This document shows positions 35,656 to 44,448 of a stretch of 64,000 bases of DNA, one piece after another; positions within the stretch are counted from its first letter, which is position 1; the number at the start of each line of letters is the position of its first letter. Position numbers and translations under genes: made by a program. Origin of the DNA: SP5GCR1 sp965199685. GTDB taxonomy: Bacteria > Pseudomonadota > Gammaproteobacteria > Poriferisulfidales > Oxydemutatoraceae. The notes below the pieces were generated by a model, which worked only from the letters and a program-made list of their open reading frames with translations, searched no databases and had not been told where the DNA came from. The DNA lies in contig OZ241323.1 of NCBI GenBank assembly GCA_965199685.1, positions 372,001 through 436,000 on the forward strand, given 5' to 3'.

Positions 35656-36467
35656 GGCTCACATTAACAGCATCCCCGACTATGCGCATCAACGCCGAGA
35701 TGCTCACACCCGATCATTGCAATAGCCTCTCCGCTAAACAACTGGCAAAGCAAACACTACCAAGTTCGGAAGGCGAAATTGCGATGGGTGATTTATTTGA
35801 GATAGAAGAAGATTCAAGCAAAAGTTTATTGATCAGTGGTGATTGCGAGCAGTTTGATTATGTAGGCGCAAAAATGAAAGAACACCAGCTCAAAGTAGAA
35901 GGCTCAGTAGGTGATTATGCGGCCGCGAATTTGGAAGGTGGACAGTTGGAGATTACTGGTAATGTGGGTCACTATACCGCATGTAGCATGTCCGGCGGCA
36001 CCGTCATCGTTGAGGGTGATGCCGGCGATGCGACCGGAGGTGCTTCTATAGGTGCGGTACAAGGAATGTCTGGTGGCACCGTGCTAATCATGGGTGATGC
36101 CGGCGACCGCACTGCCAACTTGATGCGTCGCGGTCTTATCGTAGTGCGTGATAACAACGGAGACTACGGTGCTGCACATATGAAAGCAGGCAACCTCGTT
36201 GTGCTCAAACAAAACGGCAGTCATTGTGCTTACGCCATGCATCGTGGCACTGTGCTACTCGGCGATGCAAGCTCTGCCGAAAATCTCGGCGATACCTTCA
36301 TTACCCAGCCCTATAATTACAACATGGATTTTTTGATACTGCTTTACAAGCATATCAGCCAACTAGCACCGGCGTTGCAAAACCTCCCTCGCAAGAAGTT
36401 AATCCGAAGATACATAGGCGACCTTGCCGTCGGTGGCAAAGGCGAGGTGTTGGTGCCTTATGCCTGA
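35652..36467 (+). CDS. fhcC: Formyltransferase/hydrolase complex subunit C
   Basis: 271 residues from the ATG that overlaps the fhcD stop; an earlier in-frame codon at 35634 adds six unlikely residues. It belongs to the FwdC/GltB C-terminal family, a right-handed beta-helix built from G-x-x-G-x-x-x-G repeats, seen here as V-G-D-Y-A-A-A-N-L-E-G-G, V-G-H-Y-T-A-C-S-M-S-G-G, A-G-D-R-T-A-N-L-M-R-R-G and N-G-D-Y-G-A-A-H-M-K-A-G. It is a structural partner of FhcA/B/D. Last gene of the operon; repeat DNA follows. Confidence 0.94.
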   Translation: MRLTLTASPTMRINAEMLTPDHCNSLSAKQLAKQTLPSSEGEIAMGDLFEIEEDSSKSLLISGDCEQFDYVGAKMKEHQLKVEGSVGDYAAANLEGGQLEITGNVGHYTACSMSGGTVIVEGDAGDATGGASIGAVQGMSGGTVLIMGDAGDRTANLMRRGLIVVRDNNGDYGAAHMKAGNLVVLKQNGSHCAYAMHRGTVLLGDASSAENLGDTFITQPYNYNMDFLILLYKHISQLAPALQNLPRKKLIRRYIGDLAVGGKGEVLVPYA

Positions 36468-36492
36468 TAGAACCTCAACGTAGCCTAAATGT

Positions 36493-36966
36493 GGGGCTGT
36501 TGAAAAAGTATTTCATGCACCGTAGGGGAGATGGATAAATAGATCGTGCGTGCAGGCGCGTCGCGTTCGAGTGGTTTGCGAAATTATATGGCGCGTAGCG
36601 AATGAAGTTATGCAAGGATAACGCGTTAGGGAGGGCATGTGGGACTGTTGAAAAATAGAACCGCCGATTGAGCCAAATAACCGTTCCTTGTTGCAGTAGC
36701 ACAAGGAACGTTGCGTCATACAAGGTTTAGATATTTATGGCTGTTAGAAATAACACGAAGAGCAAAGGTCAATCGGCGTGACATTGTTCAGAACCTTAAC
36801 AACCACCCCGTCAGATAGAACCGCCGATTGAGCCAGTAGGTCAATCGGCGTGACACTCTGCAGAACCTAAACATGATTGCTAAACACATGTATTACAAAA
36901 TGCATAGACCTGCCACCCCTCCAAAGGAGGGGAATGTACTAATGCAGACACTTTTTCAACAGCCCC
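36493..36966. repeat. 474-bp composite repeat element with 16-bp terminal inverted repeats
   Basis: Ends are GGGGCTGTTGAAAAAG (36493-36508) and its exact complement CTTTTTCAACAGCCCC (36951-36966). A second end, GGGACTGTTGAAAAATAGAA, sits inside at 36641. Hairpins inside are CGTTCCTTGT/ACAAGGAACG with loop tgcagtagc (36682-36710), CGCCGATTGA/TCAATCGGCG with loop gccagtagg (36822-36850), and CCCCTCC/GGAGGGG near 36916-36932. No protein-like frame is convincing. The remaining bases to 37055 hold a partial 'gcgcgtagcggtt' module. Confidence 0.8.
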
Positions 36967-37055
36967 ATGTTAGCCCTCCCCTACAGGTGGTTATCGTAAA
37001 TTTGGTGCGCGTAGCGGTTAAGTTTGTGCGATGACAACGCGTCGTGCCGGAGGTG

Positions 37056-37751
37056 TCACTCTTTCTCGCCCTTGAGTTCCATCACGACATCTACCAACAC
37101 CGCAATGATCAAGTTCAAAATAGTAATAGAACCAATTGCTATAAAGCTATAAAGATATATCCACGCCCACCAATGCACCGCCTGCAATGGCAAAAATACC
37201 TGTTCCCAGCTGGATAGTGTGAGTACTTGGGTTAGCGTGAATAAGGCGGTTGCAATATCCTTCCAACGTTCCGGGTCGGTGAACTCAAACAACAATGAAC
37301 CCGCCGCTGCGTAGATATACATAATGATGAACAACAACAAGCTCGTATAAAGTATACGAGGCAAAGATTTCAGCAAACATTCAATTAGCACTTTCAATTC
37401 CGGCATCACCGAGATAATACGAAGCACTCTGAAAATACGCAATAAGCGTGCTATCAATACCGAAGGGCCCGGTCCTATGGGAATTAGAGATATCCCGACG
37501 ACAATCGTATCAAATACATTCCAGCCGTCTCGGAAAAAAGTTTTTTTATGTGGCTCACCGACAAAGCGGATTATGATTTCAATCAAAAAGAAAATTGTCA
37601 CGCTTTGACTAAGGGCACCAATAATAGCCTTGTATCTATATTCTAGACTAAAAGTGTCGGCACCTATCAATAAAGCCGAGGCAATGATTAGTGCCACAAC
37701 GACTATTTGAAAAATTTTGCTCTCTCGGATTTTGTTAAATATAACGACCAT
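37056..37751 (-). CDS. Voltage-gated-type cation channel subunit (six transmembrane helices)
   Basis: 231 residues with the layout of bacterial NaV/NaChBac-type single-domain channels: S1 about 13-31, S2 about 48-63, S3 about 77-90, an S4 with Arg at 102, 105, 108 and 111 (three-residue spacing), S5 about 133-155, pore helix and filter about 165-185, S6 about 197-222. The filter reads T-L-S-S-W-E where NaChBac has T-L-E-S-W, so the ring glutamate is replaced by serine and a glutamate follows the tryptophan. Ion selectivity is therefore uncertain. It stands alone between repeat DNA and a small divergent gene. Confidence 0.82.
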   Translation of the reverse strand: MVVIFNKIRESKIFQIVVVALIIASALLIGADTFSLEYRYKAIIGALSQSVTIFFLIEIIIRFVGEPHKKTFFRDGWNVFDTIVVGISLIPIGPGPSVLIARLLRIFRVLRIISVMPELKVLIECLLKSLPRILYTSLLLFIIMYIYAAAGSLLFEFTDPERWKDIATALFTLTQVLTLSSWEQVFLPLQAVHWWAWIYLYSFIAIGSITILNLIIAVLVDVVMELKGEKE

Positions 37752-37778
37752 TTTTTTTCTGTTTAGGATAATTAGCGT

Positions 37779-37784
37779 TATAAT
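37779..37784 (+). promoter_or_regulatory. Probable -10 element (TATAAT) for the DUF4242 gene
   Basis: TATAAT 43 bases upstream of the ATG at 37828, in the AT-rich divergent gap. No clear -35 box. A strong GGAGGA ribosome site follows at 37819. Confidence 0.45.
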
Positions 37785-37827
37785 ATCGCAAATTAGTTAA
37801 ATTTCAAATATAACAACGGAGGAAATT

Positions 37828-38100
37828 ATGCCTAAATACATTATAGAAAGAGATATCCCTGGTGCGGGTAATCTATCGGCGGATGAACTGCAAGGCATCT
37901 CGCAGAAATCATGCGGTATTCTAAAGAATATGGGACCGCAAATTCAGTGGGTTGAAAGCCAAGTCACAGCCGACAAGGTCTATTGCACTTATATCGCGCC
38001 CGATATAGAAAGCATCAAGAAGCACGCCGAAGAAGGCGGGTTTCCTGCAAATAAAATCTCTGAGATCAAAACAACCATAGACCCGACTACTGCAGAATAG
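37828..38100 (+). CDS. Small DUF4242-family protein
   Basis: 90 residues with a strong GGAGGAAATT ribosome site. The start M-P-K-Y-I-I-E-R-D-I-P-G-A-G and the later V-E-S-Q-V-T-A-D-K-V-Y-C-T-Y-I-A-P matches the DUF4242 family, small ferredoxin-like-fold dimers of uncertain function (one actinobacterial member has been described as nickel-binding). No signal peptide. It stands alone, and nothing in the neighbourhood points to a role. Confidence 0.75.
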   Translation: MPKYIIERDIPGAGNLSADELQGISQKSCGILKNMGPQIQWVESQVTADKVYCTYIAPDIESIKKHAEEGGFPANKISEIKTTIDPTTAE

Positions 38101-38115
38101 CCGGCGATTTCGTCT

Positions 38116-38391
38116 TTATCTAAAGATACAACCGCTATTCGTGACGGTAATAGTAAACCCTTCCATGTTGCGCATCACATCTGCAACTTGGAAGGTTTCT
38201 ATTTGGCTTACAGCTTGCTCGTCGTCTAATCCTTCAAAAGCCTCATCGAGCACTAACAAATTGAATTGCCCTTCCTCGCACGATACTTTATAACCCCAAC
38301 CGTGCTCTTCGGGCACTTCGGTAATGTTTATTTCGGCACCTACAAAGTGCTGCTCCAAATAAGTTCTCACTATTTCTGTTTGCTTTTTCAT
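38116..38391 (-). CDS. Small acidic protein of unknown function
   Basis: 91 residues, starting M-K-K-Q-T-E-I-V-R-T-Y-L-E-Q-H-F, strongly acidic in the middle (L-D-E-A-F-E-G-L-D-D-E-Q), ending S-G-C-I-F-R. No signal peptide or membrane helix. The AAAATAAAATG start context is plausible and codon usage is like the neighbours. Convergent with the DUF4242 gene, 15 bases apart. I do not recognise the family, and no function is proposed. Confidence 0.6.
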   Translation of the reverse strand: MKKQTEIVRTYLEQHFVGAEINITEVPEEHGWGYKVSCEEGQFNLLVLDEAFEGLDDEQAVSQIETFQVADVMRNMEGFTITVTNSGCIFR

Positions 38392-38590
38392 TTTATTTTC
38401 CTAATTTTTGTGGATTGCAGAATACAATATCTGCCTCTATATCTCTAGTATACACATCCTCTATGACCGTCCGTCGGATATTTACTACCGTTCATCGGAA
38501 ATATGAAAAAGCACCTCTTTTATAAGCCAAAATCGGACTAATCTTTCACTTAAATTTATTTAGTTAAACAATTAGGAGGACATTGAAATT

Positions 38591-40693
38591 ATGGAAACTT
38601 TTAGATCTCAAACAAATACTATCATCAATGTAGCGCAAGATTGGGTTGCTTTGTATATAAAAGAAAACCCTGAAGCTGCAGAGATATTGACCACATATAA
38701 AATCTATAACGATGTTTCATATCTCAATGCTGAGCATGATTTGGATAGGATTACCCGACAAAAATTGAGTATGTTTCGGATACGTCATTTAGCCGGTAGG
38801 AACTGTAAAGATCCGTGTGCGATTGCCCGTGCTGTACCGCCATGGTTGGCAAAACAAAAACTAACCAGCTCAAATACCACGCTTAAAATTTACCGGGTTT
38901 TGCAAAAAAACAACATACAAACAATTGAAGATCTTGCCACTTGGACAACCGAAAAATTTCATAAACAAACGTCTTTTGGCTATAAAACTTTATACAACCT
39001 ACACATTTTCTTAAACAAAATACTCAATGATAATCTGGTACTCAAGAAAAGACAAACTCGAGATGGTGATATTGACGACGATCTCATACATGACGCAATA
39101 GCCGAACCGGACAAAATCAAACAGCTGATGAAAATAATGCGCTACGCAGATAACTGCAAAGATCCGTGTAAGTTGGCGCGCTTAGCTCTACCATGGCTAG
39201 GCAAATGGAAGCTAATAGATATAAATTTCCCGAAAGGACTCGTTTGCATTATGAGGAAAGACGGTATTGAAACAATTTCGGATCTTGCAGCATGCTCCCC
39301 GGAGAGATTACTCGACAAAAGAATGTTCGGACGTCGATCTTTGCAAAATATTATAAATTGCTTAAATACTGCACTGCTCGGAAAATTAATATCCGATATA
39401 GATTACTCTGCAAATGTTGAGCTAATACCGGACTCAAGGATCTCGATGCATCTTAAACTCACTTTCATCGAAAGCTTAAGACGTTTTCTATCGTCACTCT
39501 ATCCCACTGATCTTTATATTTTTTCGCGTCGGATGGAATTTGAAGCTACATCCCAAACCCTGAAAAAAATCTCGGATACCTGCGGTAAATCCCTAATATA
39601 TATCACTCTGACCCAAGCTAAGATTAAGAAGAGTTTTAGAAATTCTCTCTTGGGTTATATCTTTAGGCAAAAAATTATCCGATTATCAAATGAGACAGAC
39701 TTTCCGTTATCTCTAGATCGTATAGAAGCTACAGATCCGTGGTTCAGTGGCATCCATTCGCATCAAAAGTTTCTCAAAAATCTGATCAATGCGATGAAGG
39801 AACACAATATACGAGTCATTAAAATCGGTGATAAATACTATTTCAGCTCAATTGAGCAACCTGTTTGGCAGCGTATTGTAGAGGCAGCAAAAGCATTATT
39901 ATCTTCGTCTGTAGATAAAGGATGGAGCGAAACTGAAACTGTCTTAAATGTACAGAGGTTGTTGCCTGATAGCGCACAGGAATTCAAAAATTTATTGTGG
40001 GATCATGTCTCCACTTTATGCTACTTTAAGATTAATCGCGACGGTACGCGCACACTCATAGACTACGGAATAGGGCTACCAAGAACTATCAGAGTAATTC
40101 TTTCCGAATCCGATGCGCCAATGCACTATCGTGAAATTATCAAAGCGATAAAACATAGGTTGGGGTTAAATTTAACCCCTCTACAGGTATGTCCTGCAGC
40201 AAATAGTGCTAGTTTTTCCTTCGCAAAAGGAGTGTATGGTCTTGCCAAACATATACCCCTCTCCGACGAGCAGATTGCCGATATCTGCCGTGAAGCCGAG
40301 TCCATCGTCTACGCTAATAAGACAAAAAAGCAATGGCATTGTTTCGAAATACTCTCTAAATTATCTAAGCAAGCAGACCAAAGCTACGATAAATTAGACA
40401 TCCATTTGCTAAACATCGTGCTTTCTAAATCCAAAAGGCTGACCTCTCTTAACAGAATGGTTTGGACGGCGACGGAAGGTTACAACAAAAGCGAAAAGCG
40501 TGTTAACAGAGCTCAAGCGATCATTGCTATTATCAAAGAGGCTGGACATCCATTGAAGTTGAGCGAAATCAAAGAACGATTACATAAAGTAGCTGGTACC
40601 AATAAAATTTTATTTATACCAAGACATCCTTCTTTGGTTCGCGTAGCGCCCAGCACTTGGGATGTTAAAGACAAGGATGTACTAAATAGGTAG
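38591..40693 (+). CDS. Protein with RNA-polymerase-like DNA-binding modules (alpha-CTD-like x2, sigma region 4-like, HARE-HTH-like)
   Basis: 700 residues, preceded by AGGAGGACATT. Residues 71-146 and 188-262 are an internal duplication. Each begins N-C-K-D-P-C-x2-A-R-x4-P-W-L-x-K and continues into a helix-hairpin-helix like the polymerase alpha C-terminal domain (G-I-E-T-I-S-D-L-A...F-G-R-R-S-L-Q-N-I). Near residues 295-350 comes a segment like sigma-70 region 4 (F-I-E-S-L-R-R-F-L...T-L-K-K-I). Two C-terminal parts resemble HARE-HTH (M-H-Y-R-E-I-I-K-A-I, and P-L-K-L-S-E-I-K-E-R-L). No catalytic motif is seen. The gene is AT-richer than its neighbours, which suggests transfer. Function unknown; a transcription or defence-related DNA-binding role is inference. 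Confidence 0.7.
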   Translation: METFRSQTNTIINVAQDWVALYIKENPEAAEILTTYKIYNDVSYLNAEHDLDRITRQKLSMFRIRHLAGRNCKDPCAIARAVPPWLAKQKLTSSNTTLKIYRVLQKNNIQTIEDLATWTTEKFHKQTSFGYKTLYNLHIFLNKILNDNLVLKKRQTRDGDIDDDLIHDAIAEPDKIKQLMKIMRYADNCKDPCKLARLALPWLGKWKLIDINFPKGLVCIMRKDGIETISDLAACSPERLLDKRMFGRRSLQNIINCLNTALLGKLISDIDYSANVELIPDSRISMHLKLTFIESLRRFLSSLYPTDLYIFSRRMEFEATSQTLKKISDTCGKSLIYITLTQAKIKKSFRNSLLGYIFRQKIIRLSNETDFPLSLDRIEATDPWFSGIHSHQKFLKNLINAMKEHNIRVIKIGDKYYFSSIEQPVWQRIVEAAKALLSSSVDKGWSETETVLNVQRLLPDSAQEFKNLLWDHVSTLCYFKINRDGTRTLIDYGIGLPRTIRVILSESDAPMHYREIIKAIKHRLGLNLTPLQVCPAANSASFSFAKGVYGLAKHIPLSDEQIADICREAESIVYANKTKKQWHCFEILSKLSKQADQSYDKLDIHLLNIVLSKSKRLTSLNRMVWTATEGYNKSEKRVNRAQAIIAIIKEAGHPLKLSEIKERLHKVAGTNKILFIPRHPSLVRVAPSTWDVKDKDVLNR

Positions 40694-40701
40694 CCACAGG
40701 G

Positions 40702-40707
40702 TATAAT
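40702..40707 (+). promoter_or_regulatory. -10 element (TATAAT) only 9 bases before the amidotransferase ATG
   Basis: TATAAT ends nine bases before ATG 40717, leaving a leader of only a few bases. No Shine-Dalgarno sequence fits in between. Confidence 0.5.
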
Positions 40708-40716
40708 TTACCCACG

Positions 40717-42522
40717 ATGTGTGGTATTGCCGGTGAATTTTGTTTCGGGGGGCGGATGGCGAGTGCCGAGAGTCTGCAACGGATGTTAGCACATATTGAT
40801 TTTCGCGGTCCCGATAATCGGCAGACTTGGCTGGACGGGCAGATAGGTTTTGCCCATGCACGGCTTGCAATCATAGATTTATCGGATGCCGGATGCCAAC
40901 CTATGGTGGATGCTGATTTGGATTTAGTGCTGGTGTTCAATGGGGTTATCTATAACTATCGTACGCTGCGCGCTCGCTTGGAATCCTATGGCTATCGCTT
41001 CTTTAGCACCAGCGATAGCGAGGTTATCCTAAAGGCCTATCATCGCTGGCGGGAAGCATGCGTTGAAAAGCTCGACGGTATCTTTGCATTTGCAATTTGG
41101 GATCGTCAACGCAGTTCTCTTTTTCTTGCTCGTGATCGTTTGGGAATCAAACCACTTTATTATGCGCGTACTGCGAATTGTTTTCGCTTTGCCTCAAACC
41201 CGCAGGCGTTACTGGCAACCGACGAGATTAATACCGAGATCGATGCGGTTGCGCTACACCATCATTTGAGTTTGCACGCAGTCATACCCGCGCCCCGTAC
41301 CTTGTTGCGTGGCATACGCAAGCTTGAGCCTGCACACACGATGATGATTGACTACAACAAAACTTTTGTTAAACATCGTTATTGGTCCTTATCCGAGCAG
41401 GCGCAATTTTCTGATATGCAAGAAGAAGAATGGATTGAATTAATCCAATCCGAATTGTTGAAAGCTGTCAAAAAACGCTTTGAGATAGCAGATGTGGAGG
41501 TCGGTGTGTTGTTGTCGGGCGGATTAGACTCCAGTCTATTAGTGGCTTTGCTTGCCAAGCTAAATGTTGCAAACATTAAGACTTATACGATTGGTTTTGA
41601 TAGCAAAGGCAAGGAAATCGGCGACGAGTTCGTCTACTCAGATGCAGTTGTCAAACGCTTCAACACACATCATCATCGCTTTAGAGTATCCGACACACAA
41701 TTATATCAGCGGTTGCCTGAGGCGATTGCAAAGATGGCAGAACCTATGCCGGCACAAGACTGCATCGCTTTTTATCTGCTTGCCGAGCGAGTCAGTGCAG
41801 ATATTAAAGTCGTGCAGAGCGGACAAGGGGCTGACGAAGTATTCGGCGGTTATTTTTGGTATCCCGAGATGCACCGTGCATCGGGTACGCCGTTGCAACG
41901 ATTTAGGTCACATTATTTTGACCGCAGCCACGACGAATATTTGGAAACCGTTGTACCGTGCTTGCATATACATGACAGCACTTCGGCTTTAGTCGCAAAC
42001 CGCCTCGGACAAACCAAATTACCCGATTATATAAACACCGTTTTATGCTTTGATGTAGAAACTTTAATCGTCGACGACCCAGTCAAGCGGGTAGACAATA
42101 TGATGATGGCGTGGGGCATTGAGGCAAGAGTGCCATTTTTAGATCAGCATTTAGTGGAAACCGTATGCGCGATGCCGCCCGAACTTAAACTCGGCGATGG
42201 CGGCAAATATAGCCTCAAAAAAATCGCTCGCCGTTATCTGCCAACCGAAGTCATAGATCGCAAAAAGGGTTATTTCCCTGTTCCTGCTCTAAAATATGTG
42301 CAAGGAATGTTTTATGAAATGATGTGCGACACCCTAAACTCAAATGCTTGCCGTGAACGAGAATTATTTCAACGCAACTATATAACACACTTGCTCAACT
42401 CGGAGGAAGACCAGCTGACACCAATACAAGGTAACAAACTTTGGCATTGTGCGTTGCTTGAAATGTGGCTACAAACGCATGTAGACGGACAAAGCACTAC
42501 ATCAACGAAGGCAACACAATAA
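40717..42522 (+). CDS. Asparagine-synthase-family amidotransferase, NAGGN-amidase type
   Basis: 601 residues. Cys2 after the start Met (M-C-G-I-A-G-E) is the glutaminase nucleophile; R-G-P-D and F-N-G-V-I-Y-N-Y follow, and the synthetase P-loop is L-L-S-G-G-L-D-S-S. H-A-V-I-P-A-P-R-T-L-L, M-A-W-G-I-E-A-R-V-P-F-L-D and R-K-K-G-Y-F-P-V-P-A-L-K-Y match the subgroup that makes the osmolyte N-acetylglutaminylglutamine amide rather than AsnB. However, the usual acetyltransferase/ligase and peptidase partners are not adjacent. The stop shares one base with the nnr start (TAATG). Confidence 0.8.
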   Translation: MCGIAGEFCFGGRMASAESLQRMLAHIDFRGPDNRQTWLDGQIGFAHARLAIIDLSDAGCQPMVDADLDLVLVFNGVIYNYRTLRARLESYGYRFFSTSDSEVILKAYHRWREACVEKLDGIFAFAIWDRQRSSLFLARDRLGIKPLYYARTANCFRFASNPQALLATDEINTEIDAVALHHHLSLHAVIPAPRTLLRGIRKLEPAHTMMIDYNKTFVKHRYWSLSEQAQFSDMQEEEWIELIQSELLKAVKKRFEIADVEVGVLLSGGLDSSLLVALLAKLNVANIKTYTIGFDSKGKEIGDEFVYSDAVVKRFNTHHHRFRVSDTQLYQRLPEAIAKMAEPMPAQDCIAFYLLAERVSADIKVVQSGQGADEVFGGYFWYPEMHRASGTPLQRFRSHYFDRSHDEYLETVVPCLHIHDSTSALVANRLGQTKLPDYINTVLCFDVETLIVDDPVKRVDNMMMAWGIEARVPFLDQHLVETVCAMPPELKLGDGGKYSLKKIARRYLPTEVIDRKKGYFPVPALKYVQGMFYEMMCDTLNSNACRERELFQRNYITHLLNSEEDQLTPIQGNKLWHCALLEMWLQTHVDGQSTTSTKATQ

Positions 42523-43994
42523 TGCGCCCACTCTATACCGCCGAACAAAGCCGCGAAATAGACCAAATGCTTATCGCGCAAACGCCGATTGCCGGATACG
42601 AGTTGATGCAACGTGCCGGGAGAGCTTGCTTTAGTCATTTAATCAGACATTGGCCGCAAGCACGCAGTATTATCATTTACACTGGTACCGGCAATAACGG
42701 TGGCGATGGCTATATCATCGCCGAACTGCTTCACTGGGCAGGACGACAAGTAAAAGTGTGCCAACTCGGCGATACAAATAATATCAAAGGTGATGCACTG
42801 CAAGCGTGCAATGCCTATCTTGCCGCAGGCGGTGAAAGGATCGGTACAGACCAGACTATTGAAGCCGACCTACTCGTCGATGCGGTGTTCGGCAGCGGCT
42901 TAAACCGAGATTTATCGGAACAGGCACTGGTTTGGATGGAGCAAATCAACCGACTACGGCTACCGATACTTTCGGTAGACATTCCCTCAGGTTTAGACGC
43001 AGACCAAGGATGCGCACGTCCTATTGCGGTGAATGCCGACATCACGGTCAGCTTTATTACTCGCAAACGCGGCATGTACACTGCCGACGGTAAAGACCAT
43101 TGCGGACAAATTATCTTTGAAGATCTGCAAAGTCAAGACAACATCGTTGCACAAATTGAACCCGACTACCATCTACTCAACCACGACGAGGCAATCAAAT
43201 GGCTACCACCGCGCCGCAGCAATACACATAAAAAGGATTTCGGTCATGTTTTGATAATCGGTGGCAATCACGGTATGGCGGGGGCTGTTTGCCTTGCCGG
43301 TAAAGCGGCCCTGTATAGCGGTGCTGGCTTGGTCAGCGTACTAAGCCACGCACAAAATAGCACCATAGTCACCGCAGTATGCCCACCGTTAATGGCACAC
43401 GATGTAGCGTGTTCGGAGACGACTCAAAAACTCATAAATCATTGCGATATCATTGTGATTGGTCCCGGATTAGGCACTGACGCATGGGCACTCGCGTTAA
43501 TGGCTAAAGTCTTGGATAGTGATAAACCTCTAATCGTCGATGCCGATGCACTACACCTACTAGCCAAAGACCCACTCACTTCAGAACGCTGGATACTCAC
43601 CCCACACCCGGGCGAAGCAGCACATTTATTGCATACCACAACACGCGAAATACAGAACGACCGCTTTGCTACTGCACAAAACATACACGCGCGCTATGGC
43701 GGTGTGTGCGTGCTCAAAGGTGCCGGCACCGTCATAGCGAACGGTGAACAAACCGTAGTATGCGAAGGCGGCAACCCGGCTATGTCAAGTGCCGGTATGG
43801 GTGATGTGTTAAGCGGTGTTATTGCATCGCTACAAGGACAAGGACTTAGCAGAATGAAAGCCGCACTGCTCGGCACTTGCGCCCATGCCCGTGCCGGCGA
43901 CCTTGCAGCGGCTAAGCTGGCGCGTGGTCTTAGTGCCGAGGTTGTGATAGAACATCTACCGGCGACAGTCACGGGTGGACACAATGATTTATGA
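42522..43994 (+). CDS. nnr: Bifunctional NAD(P)H-hydrate epimerase/ADP-dependent dehydratase
   Basis: 490 residues from M-R-P-L-Y-T-A-E-Q-S. It repairs hydrated NAD(P)H. The N-terminal YjeF_N (NnrE) domain shows G-T-G-N-N-G-G-D-G-Y and V-D-A-V-F-G-S-G-L. The C-terminal ribokinase-like NnrD domain shows G-G-N-H-G-M-A-G-A, G-P-G-L-G-T-D, T-P-H-P-G-E-A-A and G-M-G-D-V-L-S-G-V-I. The order nnr-tsaE-amiC matches the E. coli nnr-tsaE-amiB cluster; mutL-miaA, which follow there, are found here 10 kb away in reverse. Confidence 0.95.
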   Translation: MRPLYTAEQSREIDQMLIAQTPIAGYELMQRAGRACFSHLIRHWPQARSIIIYTGTGNNGGDGYIIAELLHWAGRQVKVCQLGDTNNIKGDALQACNAYLAAGGERIGTDQTIEADLLVDAVFGSGLNRDLSEQALVWMEQINRLRLPILSVDIPSGLDADQGCARPIAVNADITVSFITRKRGMYTADGKDHCGQIIFEDLQSQDNIVAQIEPDYHLLNHDEAIKWLPPRRSNTHKKDFGHVLIIGGNHGMAGAVCLAGKAALYSGAGLVSVLSHAQNSTIVTAVCPPLMAHDVACSETTQKLINHCDIIVIGPGLGTDAWALALMAKVLDSDKPLIVDADALHLLAKDPLTSERWILTPHPGEAAHLLHTTTREIQNDRFATAQNIHARYGGVCVLKGAGTVIANGEQTVVCEGGNPAMSSAGMGDVLSGVIASLQGQGLSRMKAALLGTCAHARAGDLAAAKLARGLSAEVVIEHLPATVTGGHNDL

Positions 43995-44448
43995 ATTGCA
44001 TATCAAAGATGCCTCGGCAATGAAATATTTGGGTGCTTGCCTTGCAAAACATGTGCGCCCGGCAACATCGCTGTGGTTACAAGGTCCGCTGGGGGCAGGC
44101 AAGACAACCTTGTGCCAGGGATTGATTCAGGGACTGGGCTACAAACAATCGGTAAAAAGCCCGACTTTCACCCTAGTAAATAGTTATACTATAGGGCAGT
44201 TGCTCGTGCATCATTTTGATTTTTATAGGGTGTGCGACCCTTATGAATTTGATTTAATCGGGGGGCGTGATTACTTCGCAAGCAGTGCCTTTTGTGTTAT
44301 TGAATGGCCGGAGCGCGCCGAGGCGATGCTGCCTGAGCCTACGCTATCTATTAATTTGGCAATAGAAAAACACTCGCGACAGCTTAAAATAGCAAGTAAC
44401 TCGGAATACTCTGTGGAAAAAATAATTGGGGATTTTAATGTTGAGTAG
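43984..44448 (+). CDS. tsaE: tRNA threonylcarbamoyladenosine biosynthesis ATPase
   Basis: 154 residues from M-I-Y-E-L-H-I; a GTG three codons earlier is possible. With TsaB and TsaD it makes t6A37 in ANN-decoding tRNAs. The Walker A motif is G-P-L-G-A-G-K-T-T-L-C, followed by V-K-S-P-T-F-T-L-V-N-S-Y and H-F-D-F-Y-R, and the late C-V-I-E-W-P-E-R signature. It overlaps nnr by 11 bases and amiC by 11 bases, so the three are translated from one message. Confidence 0.95.
   Translation: MIYELHIKDASAMKYLGACLAKHVRPATSLWLQGPLGAGKTTLCQGLIQGLGYKQSVKSPTFTLVNSYTIGQLLVHHFDFYRVCDPYEFDLIGGRDYFASSAFCVIEWPERAEAMLPEPTLSINLAIEKHSRQLKIASNSEYSVEKIIGDFNVE

Noticed and set aside
36475..36723. Minus-strand frame of 82 codons after fhcC
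   Set aside because: It runs through the inverted-repeat element and has no protein-like character.
36489..36970. Four-base direct repeat ATGT beside the 474-bp element as a target duplication
   Set aside because: Similar bases flank other copies in both orientations, so they are probably part of the conserved repeat rather than a duplication.
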